DNA of 64,000 nt from Streptomyces sp. DSM 15324 (GCF_001514285.1 NZ_KQ949031.1:361967-425966); one strand, 5' to 3'. Positions 23,512 to 32,313 are shown, numbered from the stretch's first letter. Made by a program: numbers and translations. The notes: a model not told the origin generated them from the letters alone.

Positions 23512-24329
23512 GCCTGCCGCGAGGGGGGGGGACCGTCCCCGACCCCCGCGACGGGATGTCGTCCGCCGGACTCGTCACTTCCGGATGCTCCGGCTGTGCC
23601 GGGTCGACACCGCGCGGCCGATGCGGACCGCACGACGTCCGCGCGCGCCCCCGCACCACGCCGAGCTGCTCGCGTACGGGAAGGACCCGATCCCCGCGCC
23701 CGGGCTGCCCGCCCCGCGCGGGGCTCTGGCCGGTGTCGTGTACTCGTAGGGGGCGCCGGGGCCCGCCCCTTCCGCCCGGCGGCCGGGGGGGCGCCGTTTG
23801 CCGCCCCGGCTTCCGCCGTCACCGTCGGACCGGTGGGCGGCCGACGCCGTGAGCCGTCCCGGCTTCCGCCGTCACGGTCGGACCGGTGGGGGCCGATGAT
23901 CCGCGCGTGGGCCCGGTCCGGCTGCGGTGACCGCGTGCGGGAAGGGCTCGATCACCGCATCCGGCTGCCCGCGCCGCGTGGGGCTCCGGCCGGCGTCCTG
24001 TCCTCGCCGGGGTGCCGGGGCCCGCCCCGTCCGCCCGGCGGGCGGACGGGCCGTGAGCCGTCCCGGCTCCCGTCGTCACCGTCGGAACCGGCGGGGCCGA
24101 TGGCCCGCCCCGTCGGACCGGTGGGCGGCCGACGCCGTGAGTCGCCCCGGCGCGCGTCGTCACCGTCGGACCCGGCGGGGGCCGTCGTCGCCCTGGTCGG
24201 ACCGGGACGAAGCAGGCGAGCTGGCAGCGGGCGGTGGCCGGCGGCCGCGCTCGTGAGCCGTTCGGCCCCCCGCCGGTCAAGCCTGTGTGGCGGCGGCCGG
24301 GTGTACGCCGTTCCAGGTCGTACGCCGGT
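23512..24329. other. Repeat-rich stretch without a credible gene
   Basis: About 800 bp between the MASE1 gene and the convergent PhyH gene. Long open frames exist on both strands, but they are Arg/Pro/Gly-rich, have no domain and are caused by GC bias. The content is two imperfect copies of a ~260-bp unit plus scattered GGACCGGTGGG elements. A fragment around 23660-23748 (reading LLAYGKDPIPAPGLPAPRG then a stop) may be the tail of a lost gene. Confidence 0.5.
23671..24192. repeat. Two imperfect direct copies of a ~261-bp unit
   Basis: Copy 1 starts at 23671 (CGCGTACGGGAAGG) and copy 2 at 23932 (CGCGTGCGGGAAGG). They stay aligned through GGCTGCCCGC, GCCGGGGCCCGCCCC, CCGCCCGGCGG and CGTCACCGTCGG, with point changes and small indels. 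Each copy ends in repeats of GGTCGGACCGGTGGG-like sequence. This is an old tandem duplication in non-coding DNA. Confidence 0.55.
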
Positions 24330-25508
24330 TCAGCTCCTGCGGCGCTGCCTGCCCGCCGCCAGCTCGCGGCGCAGCCGCTCCGGCTCCCAGTCCTCGGCGA
24401 CCGCCTGCCAGAGGGTGTCCGCCTGGGAGGGCGGGGCCAGACCGTCGACCGGCGGGTCGAGGTCGAGGTCGGTGGGGAAGGGGTAACCCTCGGCGGTGGC
24501 CGCGACCACACGGCGCAGCCAGTCCTCCCCGGCGCCCTCCGCCCGGCGCTGCCGCAGGACCGGGAAGAGCGCGTTCGCCATCGCCTCCCGGTCGACCGTC
24601 TCCATCGCCCGGCCGAACGCGGAGGAGATCTGGAGCAGATTGGCCATCCGCCGGATGTCGGGGGAGGCGTTGTGGCCGGCCGCGTGGAACAGCGCCGGGT
24701 TGAAGAAGGCCGCGTCCCCCTTCCGCAGCGGGAGCTGGACGTGGTGGGCCTCGAAGTAGGCGACGAACTCGGGCAGCCGCCAGGCGAGATAGCCGGGCTC
24801 GAACTTCTGCGAGTGCGGCAGATAGAGGGTCGGACCGGACTCCACGGGCATGTCGCAGTGGGCGAGCGCGCCCTGGAGGGTCAGCACGGGCGACAGCCGG
24901 TGCACATGCGCCGGGTACGCGGCCGCCCGCGCCCCGGACAGGAAGCCGAGGTGGTAGTCGCGGTGCGAGCTCTGCGCGGCGCCCCCCGGGTTGACCACGT
25001 TGACCTGCGAGGTCACCTGGTAGGCCGGACCTAGCCAGGCCTCGGCGATCAGCTCCAGCATGTCGTTGGCGTAGTAGTCCGCGAACACCTCCGGCGCCCG
25101 GACGGCCATCTTGTCCAGCGCGCACCACACCCGGTCGTTCGCGCCCGGCCTGGCGAAGTGGTCACCGCGGGCCGTGCCGGAGGCCCGCTCCTCCTCGATC
25201 AGCGCCCGGAACACCTCCGACGCCCGGTCCACCACCGCCGGGTCGGTGTACGCACCCAGGAGGACCACGACACCGGGGCCGTCCAGCAGGGCCCGCACCA
25301 GCTCGCTCTGCACCTCGCGCCGCCCCTCGGCGGTGGCCGTCAGCTCGCGCAGCCGGCCACTGTCGTAGAGCGGGACGTTCTGCTCGATCCGCAGGGCCGA
25401 AGGATGGTCGGCGGGGTCGGTCCGCTGTTCGACGAGCGAGCGGAACACGTCGAGAGCGCAGTCCTCCTCGGCCAGCCAGGTCCGGGAGCGCACGGGGGAG
25501 GGGATCAT
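24330..25508 (-). CDS. Phytanoyl-CoA dioxygenase (PhyH) family protein
   Basis: 392 residues. The Fe(II)/2-oxoglutarate facial triad appears as H-x-D in QSSHRDYHLG and the distal His in FFNPALFHAAGHN, with the 2-oxoglutarate Arg in DIRRMANLLQIS. QVTSQVNVVNPGGAAQ and SGPTLYLPHSQKFEPGY are further family blocks. PhyH enzymes hydroxylate small molecules; the substrate here is unknown. The gene diverges from the ruined LacI regulator at 25619, which probably once controlled it. ATG 25508 lies directly at the conserved start. Confidence 0.88.
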   Translation of the reverse strand: MIPSPVRSRTWLAEEDCALDVFRSLVEQRTDPADHPSALRIEQNVPLYDSGRLRELTATAEGRREVQSELVRALLDGPGVVVLLGAYTDPAVVDRASEVFRALIEEERASGTARGDHFARPGANDRVWCALDKMAVRAPEVFADYYANDMLELIAEAWLGPAYQVTSQVNVVNPGGAAQSSHRDYHLGFLSGARAAAYPAHVHRLSPVLTLQGALAHCDMPVESGPTLYLPHSQKFEPGYLAWRLPEFVAYFEAHHVQLPLRKGDAAFFNPALFHAAGHNASPDIRRMANLLQISSAFGRAMETVDREAMANALFPVLRQRRAEGAGEDWLRRVVAATAEGYPFPTDLDLDPPVDGLAPPSQADTLWQAVAEDWEPERLRRELAAGRQRRRS

Positions 25509-25618
25509 CGCGGGTCCTTTCTCAGCCCTCGCTTTTCTGCCAGTCTTCTGAGCCCGGAGCGATCGTTCAAGGCTCGGAAATACATCAAAAACACCTCAGC
25601 AATCGTGGGAAATCAGGC

Positions 25619-26189
25619 ATGCGGCACCCTTATGCGATCAAGGAGATCGCCCGTCAGTCCGGCCTGAGCGCGGCCACGGTCGACCGGGTCCTCAACCGCC
25701 GCGGCGGTTGAGGACCCGGTCAACCGCCGCGGCGGTGTCCGCGAGAGCACCGTCCGGGCCGGACCTTCATGATCGACACCGTGATGCAGGCGCCGGAGCG
25801 GTTCTCCACCGCCGAAATTCCGCCAGACCGCGCCCGTTCGTGAACTGACCGGCATCCTCGACCGGATCGCCCGGCGGGGCTCGAGGGGGTGATCCTCAAG
25901 GCGCCGGACCTGCCCGAGACCAGCGCCGCCGTCGGCCGGCTCGCCGCCGCCGGCATCCCCGTCGTCACCCTGGTCACCGACCTGCCGTCGAGCGCCCGCG
26001 TGGCGTACGTCGGGATCGGCAACCGGGCCGCCGGGAGCACCGCCGCCTATCCCCTCGGCCGTACGACGGGCCTGCCAGGCCGTGATGCGCGCCCACGGGG
26101 GGCTTCCCGGCGACGGGCCCGCGCTGCCCTCGGCGCTCCAGGTGGTGACGCCGTTCAACCTGCCCCCGGAGGTGTCCGGGCAGGCGTAG
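25619..26189 (+). pseudogene. Decayed LacI family regulator
   Basis: ATG 25619 opens a good LacI helix-turn-helix (YAIKEIARQSGLSAATVDRVLNRRGG), then a TGA stop at 25708-25710 created inside a 40-bp palindrome. Beyond it, out-of-frame pieces of the effector domain remain: TFMIDTVMQAPERFSTA, VILKAPDLPETSAAVGRLAAAGIPVVTLVTDLPSSARVAYVGIGNRAAG, and the tail LQVVTPFNLPPEVSG. Several deletions separate the pieces; the total is about 570 bp against the usual ~1,000. It is a clear pseudogene next to the PhyH gene. Confidence 0.85.
25682..25721. repeat. 40-bp perfect palindrome inside the lacI pseudogene
   Basis: Left half 25682-25701 (GACCGGGTCCTCAACCGCCG) is exactly complementary to right half 25702-25721. 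A 17-bp direct repeat, TCAACCGCCGCGGCGGT, occurs at 25692-25708 and again at 25720-25736. Removing 28 bp between them restores the LacI reading frame DRVLNRRGGVRES. This is the footprint expected from template switching at a quasi-palindrome. Confidence 0.9.
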
Positions 26190-26227
26190 CCCGGGCAGGG
26201 GCGCCGTAGCTCCGGGAGACCCCTTTC

Positions 26228-26260
26228 GATACATCAGTGCATCCGATACATTGCTGTATC
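26228..26260. promoter_or_regulatory. Tandem TetR-type operators upstream of the TetR gene
   Basis: Two adjacent inverted repeats of the same form: GATACA-TCAG-TGCATC (26228-26243, one mismatch) and GATACA-TTGC-TGTATC (26245-26260, perfect). They lie 21 bp before the GTG start of the TetR gene, so autorepression is likely. Confidence 0.65.
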
Positions 26261-26280
26261 GAACGGAGGTCCGAACCGAG

Positions 26281-26910
26281 GTGACGGAACAGAACGAACG
26301 GGCGACCGGCCGGGTCACCCGGCGCCGGGTGCGCACCCGGGCCAACCTGCTCGACGCCGCCTTCGCCGTGTTCGCCGCCAAGGGATTCGGGCGGGTCTCC
26401 ATCGAGGAGGTCTGCGAGGCCGCCGGCTACAGCCGGGGCGCCTTCTACTCCAACTTCGCCACGCTGGACGAGCTGTTCTTCGCGCTCTACCAGGAACGCG
26501 CGGACCTGATCGCCCAGCAGGTCGCCGACGCCCTCGCCGGCGACGGCCCCGATCTCGACGTACCGGCCTCGGTGGACCGGGTCACCGAGGTGCTGCTCCT
26601 CGACCTCGACTGGCTGCTGGTGAAGACGGACTTCCTGGTGCACGCGGCACGGGACCCGGTCGTCGCGCAGACCCTCCTGGAACAACGGGCCAGGCTGCGC
26701 CGCGCCATCGCCGACCGGCTGGCCCGGGCCCGCGGCCCCCTCCCGCTGCCCGCCGTCCTCGGCGACGCCGACTCCGCCGCCCACGCGGTCGTGGCCGCGT
26801 ACGACGGGGTCACCACCCAACTGCTGCTGGACAAGGACGTCGACGCCGCCCGCGCCTGGCTCAAGCAACTGCTCACCGCGCTGCTGACCGACGGCAGCGC
26901 CCCGCAATAG
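26281..26910 (+). CDS. TetR/AcrR family transcriptional regulator
   Basis: 209 residues from GTG 26281. The N-terminal HTH is NLLDAAFAVFAAKGFGRVSIEEVCEAAGYSRGAFY, with the Y-S-N-F continuation typical of TetR (residues about 20-65). The ligand-binding part is helical (LLVKTDFLVHAARDPVVAQTLLEQRARLRRA). A TTG at 26251 is also open but lies inside the operators; GTG 26281 has CGGAGG upstream. It is followed after 42 bp by the flavoprotein gene, its probable target. Confidence 0.88.
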   Translation: MTEQNERATGRVTRRRVRTRANLLDAAFAVFAAKGFGRVSIEEVCEAAGYSRGAFYSNFATLDELFFALYQERADLIAQQVADALAGDGPDLDVPASVDRVTEVLLLDLDWLLVKTDFLVHAARDPVVAQTLLEQRARLRRAIADRLARARGPLPLPAVLGDADSAAHAVVAAYDGVTTQLLLDKDVDAARAWLKQLLTALLTDGSAPQ

Positions 26911-26952
26911 CACCTCATCGCAGCTCCCCGTCACAGAAAGGCAACGGTCGCC

Positions 26953-28626
26953 ATGGACGCGGACGTCATCGTCGTCGGAGCGGGCCTCGCGGGCCTCGTC
27001 GCGGCGCACGAACTCACCAGCAGGGGCAGGCGGGTCGCCCTGGTCGACCAGGAGAACGCCGCCAACCTCGGCGGCCAGGCGTTCTGGTCCTTCGGCGGAC
27101 TGTTCCTCGTCGACTCCCCGGAGCAGCGCCGCCTCGGCATCAAGGACTCCCTCGACCTCGCCTGGAACGACTGGCAGGGCAGCGCGCAGTTCGACCGCAC
27201 CGAGGACGAGGACTCCTGGGCGGTGCGCTGGGCCCGCGCCTACGTCGAATGGGCCGCGGGGGAGAAGCGGACCTGGCTGACCGGACACGGGATCTCGCTC
27301 CTGCCGACCGTCGGCTGGGCCGAGCGCGGCGACCTGCGCGCCGACGGCCACGGCAACTCCGTGCCCCGATTCCATGTGGCCTGGGGCACCGGCACCGGTG
27401 TCGTCGAGCCGTTCGTCCGCTACGCCAAGCAGGCCGCCAAGGACGGGCTGCTCACCTTCCACCACCGCCACCGCGTGGACGAGCTGGTCGTGACGGACGG
27501 CGCCGCCCGCGGCGTCCGCGGCACGGTCCTGGCGCCCGACGACTCCGCCCGCGGCGTCGTCTCCAGCCGCGAGGCGATCGGCGAGTTCGAGCTGACCGCC
27601 CAGGCCGTCGTCGTCACCAGCGGCGGCATCGGCGCCAACCACGAGATCGTGCGCCGCTACTGGCCCGAGCGGCTCGGCACCCCGCCCGCCGAGATGGTCA
27701 CCGGCGTGCCCGCCTACGTCGACGGCCGCATGCTCGACATCAGCGCCGAGGCCGGCGTCCGGCTGGTCAACCGGGACCGCATGTGGCACTACACCGAGGG
27801 CATCCAGAACTGGGACTCCGTCTGGCCCGGCCACGGCATCCGCATCCTGCCCGGCCCGTCCTCGATGTGGTTCGACGCGCTCGGCCGCAGGCTGCCCGAC
27901 CCGTGCCTGCCGGGCTACGACACCCTCGGCACCCTCAGACACCTGCGCACCACCGAGGACATCGCCGGGTACGACCACTCCTGGTTCGTCCTCAGCCAGA
28001 AGATCATCGAGAAGGAGTTCGCGCTCTCCGGTTCCGAGCAGAACCCCGACATCACGGCCAAGGACCGCCGGGCCGTCCTGCGCGACCGGCTGCTCGGCAA
28101 GGGCGCCCCGGCCCCCGTGCAGGCGTTCCTCGACCACGGCGCGGACTTCGTCGTCGCCGACACCCTCGACCGGCTCGTCGAGAAGATGAACGCGCTCACC
28201 GACAAGCCCCTGCTCGACGCGGACGCACTGCGCCGCCAGATCCGCGCCCGCGACCTCCAGATCGACAACCCGTACAGCAAGGACGCGCAGGTCCAGGGCA
28301 TCCGCAACGCCCGCCGCTACATTGGCGACCGCCTCGGCCGGGTCGCCACCCCGCACCGCATCCTCGACCCCGAGGCCGGCCCGCTGATCGCCGTCAGACT
28401 GCACGTCCTGACCCGCAAGACGCTCGGCGGGATCCAGACCGACCTCGACTCGCGCGCCCTCGGCGCCGACGGACAGCCCATCGAGGGCCTGTACGCGGCG
28501 GGTGAGGTCGCCGGCTTCGGCGGCGGCGGCGTCCACGGCTACAACGCCCTCGAAGGCACCTTCCTCGGCGGCTGCCTGTTCTCGGGCCGCGCGGCGGGCC
28601 GGGCGGCGGCCCGGCAGACCGGCTGA
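26953..28626 (+). CDS. FAD-binding dehydrogenase, KstD/fumarate-reductase-like flavoprotein
   Basis: 557 residues. The Rossmann start is DVIVVGAGLAGLVAAHELTSRG (GxGxxG), followed by VDQENAANLGGQAFWSFGGLF. The closing FAD motif is IEGLYAAGEVAGFGGGGVHGYNALEGTFLGGCLFSGR. It belongs with 3-ketosteroid-dehydrogenase/succinate-dehydrogenase flavoproteins, but lacks a recognised substrate signature. AAGG precedes ATG 26953. Together with the upstream TetR gene it forms a small operon, possibly for steroid or other lipid dehydrogenation (inference). Confidence 0.87.
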   Translation: MDADVIVVGAGLAGLVAAHELTSRGRRVALVDQENAANLGGQAFWSFGGLFLVDSPEQRRLGIKDSLDLAWNDWQGSAQFDRTEDEDSWAVRWARAYVEWAAGEKRTWLTGHGISLLPTVGWAERGDLRADGHGNSVPRFHVAWGTGTGVVEPFVRYAKQAAKDGLLTFHHRHRVDELVVTDGAARGVRGTVLAPDDSARGVVSSREAIGEFELTAQAVVVTSGGIGANHEIVRRYWPERLGTPPAEMVTGVPAYVDGRMLDISAEAGVRLVNRDRMWHYTEGIQNWDSVWPGHGIRILPGPSSMWFDALGRRLPDPCLPGYDTLGTLRHLRTTEDIAGYDHSWFVLSQKIIEKEFALSGSEQNPDITAKDRRAVLRDRLLGKGAPAPVQAFLDHGADFVVADTLDRLVEKMNALTDKPLLDADALRRQIRARDLQIDNPYSKDAQVQGIRNARRYIGDRLGRVATPHRILDPEAGPLIAVRLHVLTRKTLGGIQTDLDSRALGADGQPIEGLYAAGEVAGFGGGGVHGYNALEGTFLGGCLFSGRAAGRAAARQTG

Positions 28627-28633
28627 GCGGCCG

Positions 28634-28981
28634 TCAGCCCAGCAGCCCCAGCAGGACGGCCGCGTGGCTCTCCTGCGGGGACTTCGCGGCCGTCAGCAGG
28701 GTCACCGGCCCCTCCTGGACCAACGTCCGCACGTGGTCCAGGAGTTCGGCCGCCTCGGGGGCGGCCAGCTCCGCCTCGTAACGGCGGGAGAACTCCTCGT
28801 ACGACGCCTCGCCCGCGTGGTACCAGCGGCGCAGCTCCGTCGAGGGGGTCAGCGCCTTGGGCCACTCGTCGATCCGCGCCGCGTCCTTGGCCAGGCCGCG
28901 CGGCCACAGCCGGTCGACGAGGACACGGACGCCGTCCGCGGGCTCGGGCGGTTCGTAGACGCGGCGCACACGGACAGTCAT
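28634..28981 (-). CDS. DUF488 family protein
   Basis: 115 residues, complete. MTVRVRRVYEPPEPADGVRVLVDRLWPRGLAKD is the diagnostic DUF488 start, followed by IDEWPKALTPSTELRRWYHA and the C-terminal VTLLTAAKSPQESHAAVL, a conserved family strand. Function unknown. ATG 28981 begins the domain exactly. It converges with the flavoprotein gene, seven bases apart. Confidence 0.9.
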   Translation of the reverse strand: MTVRVRRVYEPPEPADGVRVLVDRLWPRGLAKDAARIDEWPKALTPSTELRRWYHAGEASYEEFSRRYEAELAAPEAAELLDHVRTLVQEGPVTLLTAAKSPQESHAAVLLGLLG

Positions 28982-29114
28982 GCCGCCGAGCGTAGGGCCT
29001 GCCCGCGGCCGTCCCCCGACGCCGCGCGGTTTGACCTGGAGGAGGGGGACTCCGGGCGGCGCGTTGCCTAGTCTGATGGGCGTTTGATCACTCGCCACCC
29101 CCCAAGGAGCGCAC

Positions 29115-30530
29115 GTGACCCTCTCCCGCAGACGCCCCGCCCCGCTACGGCGGGAAGCCGTCGTCGCCACCGTCCCGGTCGCCCTGGCGGCCCTGCTGGC
29201 GGCGGCCGGACCCGCCACCGCGGCCGGTTCGGCGGGCGCGCCCGGCGTCGGCGACCCGTACTTCCCGCTCGCCGGGAACGGCGGCTACCACGTCTCCCAC
29301 TACGGTCTGACGCTCGGTTACGACCCGAGCAGCGGCCATCTCACCGGCAAGGCCGTCCTGACCGCCCGCGCCACCCAGCGCCTCAGCCGCTTCGACCTCG
29401 ACCTCAAGGGCCTGAAGATCACCGGCCTGACGGTCGATCACCGCGAGGCCGCCCACCGGCGCGACGGCCAGGAACTCGTCGTCACCCCCGCCCGCCCCCT
29501 GCGCAAGGGCCAGACCTTCCGGGTCACCGTCACCTACCAGGGCAAGCCCGGACCGGTCACCGACCCCGACGGCTCCCTCGACGGCTGGGTGCCCACCGAC
29601 GACGGCGCCTTCGTCGCCGGGGAACCGCAGGGCGCCATGACCTGGTTCCCCGCCAACAACCACCCCCTCGACAAGTCCGCCTACGACATCACGATCACCG
29701 TCCCCCGGGGCTGCACCGCCGTCTCCAACGGCATCCTGCTCGGCAAGACCACGCGCAACGGCAGGACCACCTTCCACTGGCGCCAGAAGGAACCCATGGC
29801 GGCCTACCTCGCCACCGCCACCGTGGGGACGTTCCAGGTCAAGCAGTACACGACCCGGGACGGCATCAAGGTGTACGACGCCGTCGACCCGCGCGAGGCC
29901 CGCGCCGCCGCGCCCGTGCTCAAGAAGCTGCCGTCCGTGCTGGAATGGGAGAGCGCCCTCTTCGGGCCCTACCCCTACCGCGCCGCCGGCTCCATCGTCG
30001 ACCACGCGCCGGGCGTCGGCTATGCCCTGGAGACCCAGACCCGGCCGGTGTACGACAGCGCGCCCAGCCTGAGCACGCTGGTCCACGAGAGCGCCCACCA
30101 GTGGTTCGGCGACTCGGTCTCCCTGACGTCCTGGAAGGACATCTGGCTCAACGAGGGCTTCGCCTCCTACGCCGAGTGGCTGTACTCCGAGCAGCACGGC
30201 GGCGACAGCGCCCAGAAGAGGTTCGACGCGCTGTACGCCACTCCCGCCACCGACAACGTCTGGGCGTACCCGCCCGGCACCCCCGGCAGCGGCGCCAACC
30301 TCTTCGGCTCCCCCGTCTACGCCCGCGGCGCCATGACCCTCCAGGCCCTGCGCGTCGCGATCGGCGACCGGACCTTCTTCCGCGTACTGCGCGCCTGGGC
30401 ACAGCAGCACCGGGGCGGCCACGGCACCACCGCCCAGCTGGAGCGGCTCGCGGAGCGGGAGTCCGGCCAGAACCTCGGGCCCCTGTTCCAGAAGTGGCTC
30501 TACCAGGCGGGCAAGCCCGGCACCCCGTGA
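29115..30530 (+). CDS. Secreted M1 family zinc metallopeptidase
   Basis: 471 residues from GTG 29115, which has AAGGAG upstream. Signal peptide: RRREAVVATVPVALAALLAAAGPATA. The beta-sandwich N-domain is followed by the catalytic thermolysin-like domain, with HESAHQW (H324, E325, H328 bind zinc and act in catalysis) and E347 in WLNEGFASYAEW at the correct 18-residue spacing. GAMTWFPANNHPLDKSAYD is also typical. It is shorter than aminopeptidase N because it lacks the C-terminal helical domain; secreted Streptomyces members of this length exist. It probably trims extracellular peptides. Confidence 0.92.
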   Translation: MTLSRRRPAPLRREAVVATVPVALAALLAAAGPATAAGSAGAPGVGDPYFPLAGNGGYHVSHYGLTLGYDPSSGHLTGKAVLTARATQRLSRFDLDLKGLKITGLTVDHREAAHRRDGQELVVTPARPLRKGQTFRVTVTYQGKPGPVTDPDGSLDGWVPTDDGAFVAGEPQGAMTWFPANNHPLDKSAYDITITVPRGCTAVSNGILLGKTTRNGRTTFHWRQKEPMAAYLATATVGTFQVKQYTTRDGIKVYDAVDPREARAAAPVLKKLPSVLEWESALFGPYPYRAAGSIVDHAPGVGYALETQTRPVYDSAPSLSTLVHESAHQWFGDSVSLTSWKDIWLNEGFASYAEWLYSEQHGGDSAQKRFDALYATPATDNVWAYPPGTPGSGANLFGSPVYARGAMTLQALRVAIGDRTFFRVLRAWAQQHRGGHGTTAQLERLAERESGQNLGPLFQKWLYQAGKPGTP

Positions 30531-30548
30531 CGGCCGGGGCGGCGCGCG

Positions 30549-30797
30549 TCAGGAACCCCGGCGGGCTCCGGTCCGCTGCCTGAGCGCGCGCCGCTCCGCC
30601 TCGGTGGTGCCGCCCCACACGCCCACGGCCTGGTCCGTGGCCAACGCCCGGTCCAGACACTGCTCCCGCACGGGGCAGCGGTGGCAGACCGCCTTCGCCT
30701 GCTGCGTCTGGAGCAGGGCCGGGCCCGATGTGCCGATCGGGAAGAAGAGGTCGGGGTCCTCGTGGCGGCACGCCGCATGCTGTCGCCAGTCGTCCAT
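30549..30797 (-). CDS. WhiB family transcriptional regulator
   Basis: 82 residues. Four Fe-S cysteines: C9 in HAACRHEDPDLFFP, then the C-x2-C pair and later C in AVCHRCPVREQCL. The turn motif GVWGGTTEAERR and the basic tail (RRALRQRTGARRGS) that contacts DNA are present. It resembles the short WblE-like group. Wbl proteins sense redox or NO through a 4Fe-4S cluster and usually act with the main sigma factor. ATG 30797 follows GGAGCGACTTCG. It is transcribed leftward, convergent with the M1 peptidase. Confidence 0.93.
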   Translation of the reverse strand: MDDWRQHAACRHEDPDLFFPIGTSGPALLQTQQAKAVCHRCPVREQCLDRALATDQAVGVWGGTTEAERRALRQRTGARRGS

Positions 30798-30839
30798 CGA
30801 AGTCGCTCCGATCGAAAGTCGTCCGTGTTCTTCGCTGTT

Positions 30840-30865
30840 CCCGCGGTACTTCGCCCTACCGCGGG
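30840..30865. terminator. Hairpin between the saccharopine-dehydrogenase-like gene and whiB
   Basis: Nine-base arms CCCGCGGTA (30840-30848) and TACCGCGGG (30857-30865), 8-base loop. It lies downstream of the leftward gene at 30928 and upstream of whiB, so it is probably that gene's terminator, or a structured whiB leader. Confidence 0.5.
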
Positions 30866-30927
30866 CGTCGCTCGACAGCGGGTCACCGCAGCGGCGGAAG
30901 TGAAACGGACGCGACCGGGAAACCTCG

Positions 30928-32145
30928 TCACTGCTCCCGCATGCCCCACGGGGAGCCGTACGCCGTCAGCAGGTCGAGGAAGGGGCGGGCCGGGAACGCC
31001 TCGGGGCCGAGGACACCCGTGCCGGACCAGGCGCCGCCGGCGAGGAGCTCCAGGGCGACGACGGGGTTGACGGCCGTCTGCCACACCACGGCCTGGCTGC
31101 CGTACTCGGCCATGGACCACTGGTTGTCGACCACGTGGTACAGGTACACCTCACGCGGCGCGCCGTCCTTCACGCCCCGCACCCAGGTGCCGGCGCACGT
31201 CTTGCCGTGCATGCGCTCGCCCAGCGTCGCCGGGTCGGGCAGACAGGCGGCCACCACGTCCCGCGGCGAGACGGGCACCGGGCCCGCCGCGCTCGGCACG
31301 GTCACCGGCGCGGTGCGGTCCAGCTCCAGCTTGTGCAGCGTCTTCAGGGTGTCGACGAACTCGCGGCCCAGACCGTACTTGAAGGTGACCCGGCGGGCGT
31401 CCACCCAGCGCGGTACGAGCAGCACCTCCTCGTGCTCCACGTTGACGCACTCCACCGGGCCGATGCCCTCGGGGAAGTCGAACACCTCGGGCTCGCTGAA
31501 GGGCGCCGTGGTGAACCAGCCGCGGCCGGCCTCGTAGACCACCGGAGGGTTGAGGCACTCCTCGATGGTGGTCCAGATGTTGAAGGAGGGCGCGAAGTCG
31601 GCGCCGTCGACGGTGAGGTTCGCGCCGTCCCGGATGCCGATCTCCTCGATCTCGTCGAACAGCTCGTCGGCGGCGTACCGCGCGAACACGTCCGACAGCC
31701 CCGGCTCCACCCCCATGCCGACCAGGGCGAGACCGCCCGCCGCCGCCCACTGCTCGGCCTGCGCGAACTGCGCGTCGCCGAGCTTGACCCCGCACACCTC
31801 GTAGGGCCGCTCCGGGTGCGGGCGGGACAGCGACATCGCCATGTCGACATAGGTGGCCCCGGCGGTGCGCGCCGCGCCGAACAGCGGCATCACGAAGCGC
31901 GGGTCGGTGGCGTTGAGGAGCACGTCACAGCGGTGCCGGGCGAGCAGCCCGGCGACCGCCACCTCGTCGCCCGCGTCGACCCGCTCGGCGGTGAACCGGT
32001 CGTCGCCGTCGAGCGCGGCGACGGCGGCCGCGGCCCGGGCGGGGTCGTAGTCGGCGACCACCATCGCCTCGAAGAACGGGCGCCGGGCGGCGATCCGGGT
32101 GACGGCGGTGCCGACGCCGCCGGCACCCACGAGCAGGACACGCAT
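30928..32145 (-). CDS. Saccharopine dehydrogenase family protein
   Basis: 405 residues. The Rossmann NAD(P) loop reads MRVLLVGAGGVGTAVTRIAARR (GAGGVG). Also DVLLNATDPRFVMPLFGAARTAGATYVDMAM and MGVEPGLSDVFARYAAD, hallmarks of the Lys9/Lys1-like group. The C-terminal domain has the EVYLYHVVDNQWSMAEYGSQAVVWQTAVNP block. The family includes carboxynorspermidine and carboxyspermidine dehydrogenases as well as lysine enzymes; the substrate is undetermined. ATG 32145 has GGGAG before it. A TTGACC-N18-TTGTAT promoter lies about 100 bp upstream. Confidence 0.88.
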   Translation of the reverse strand: MRVLLVGAGGVGTAVTRIAARRPFFEAMVVADYDPARAAAAVAALDGDDRFTAERVDAGDEVAVAGLLARHRCDVLLNATDPRFVMPLFGAARTAGATYVDMAMSLSRPHPERPYEVCGVKLGDAQFAQAEQWAAAGGLALVGMGVEPGLSDVFARYAADELFDEIEEIGIRDGANLTVDGADFAPSFNIWTTIEECLNPPVVYEAGRGWFTTAPFSEPEVFDFPEGIGPVECVNVEHEEVLLVPRWVDARRVTFKYGLGREFVDTLKTLHKLELDRTAPVTVPSAAGPVPVSPRDVVAACLPDPATLGERMHGKTCAGTWVRGVKDGAPREVYLYHVVDNQWSMAEYGSQAVVWQTAVNPVVALELLAGGAWSGTGVLGPEAFPARPFLDLLTAYGSPWGMREQ

Positions 32146-32245
32146 GACGAGAACTCCCTCGGTCGAAGACGCGCACAGCGGAACGCGCAAAGCAGGAGAA
32201 AGGCGGGGGAAAGAAGCGGCTGAAAGAAAGGGGGCCCTGTCCGCG

Positions 32246-32275
32246 ATACAACGCCTCCCTCTGCCGTAAGGTCAA
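32246..32275 (-). promoter_or_regulatory. Possible vegetative promoter of the saccharopine-dehydrogenase-like gene
   Basis: Minus-strand TTGACC (-35, 32275-32270), 18-bp spacer, TTGTAT (-10, 32251-32246). It overlaps a degenerate direct repeat TGCCGTAAGG / TGGCATAAGG that may bind the divergent TetR protein encoded from 32314. Confidence 0.4.
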
Positions 32276-32313
32276 TGGCGTTGGCATAAGGAGGCGGCGA
32301 GGAGGCGGCGGGG

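Noticed and set aside
23596..24511. Overlapping open frames on both strands in the gap before the PhyH gene
   Set aside because: Arg/Pro-rich, no ribosome site, explained by duplicated GC-rich DNA.
30840..30865. Riboswitch in front of whiB
   Set aside because: Only a single simple hairpin is visible; no conserved aptamer-like architecture.
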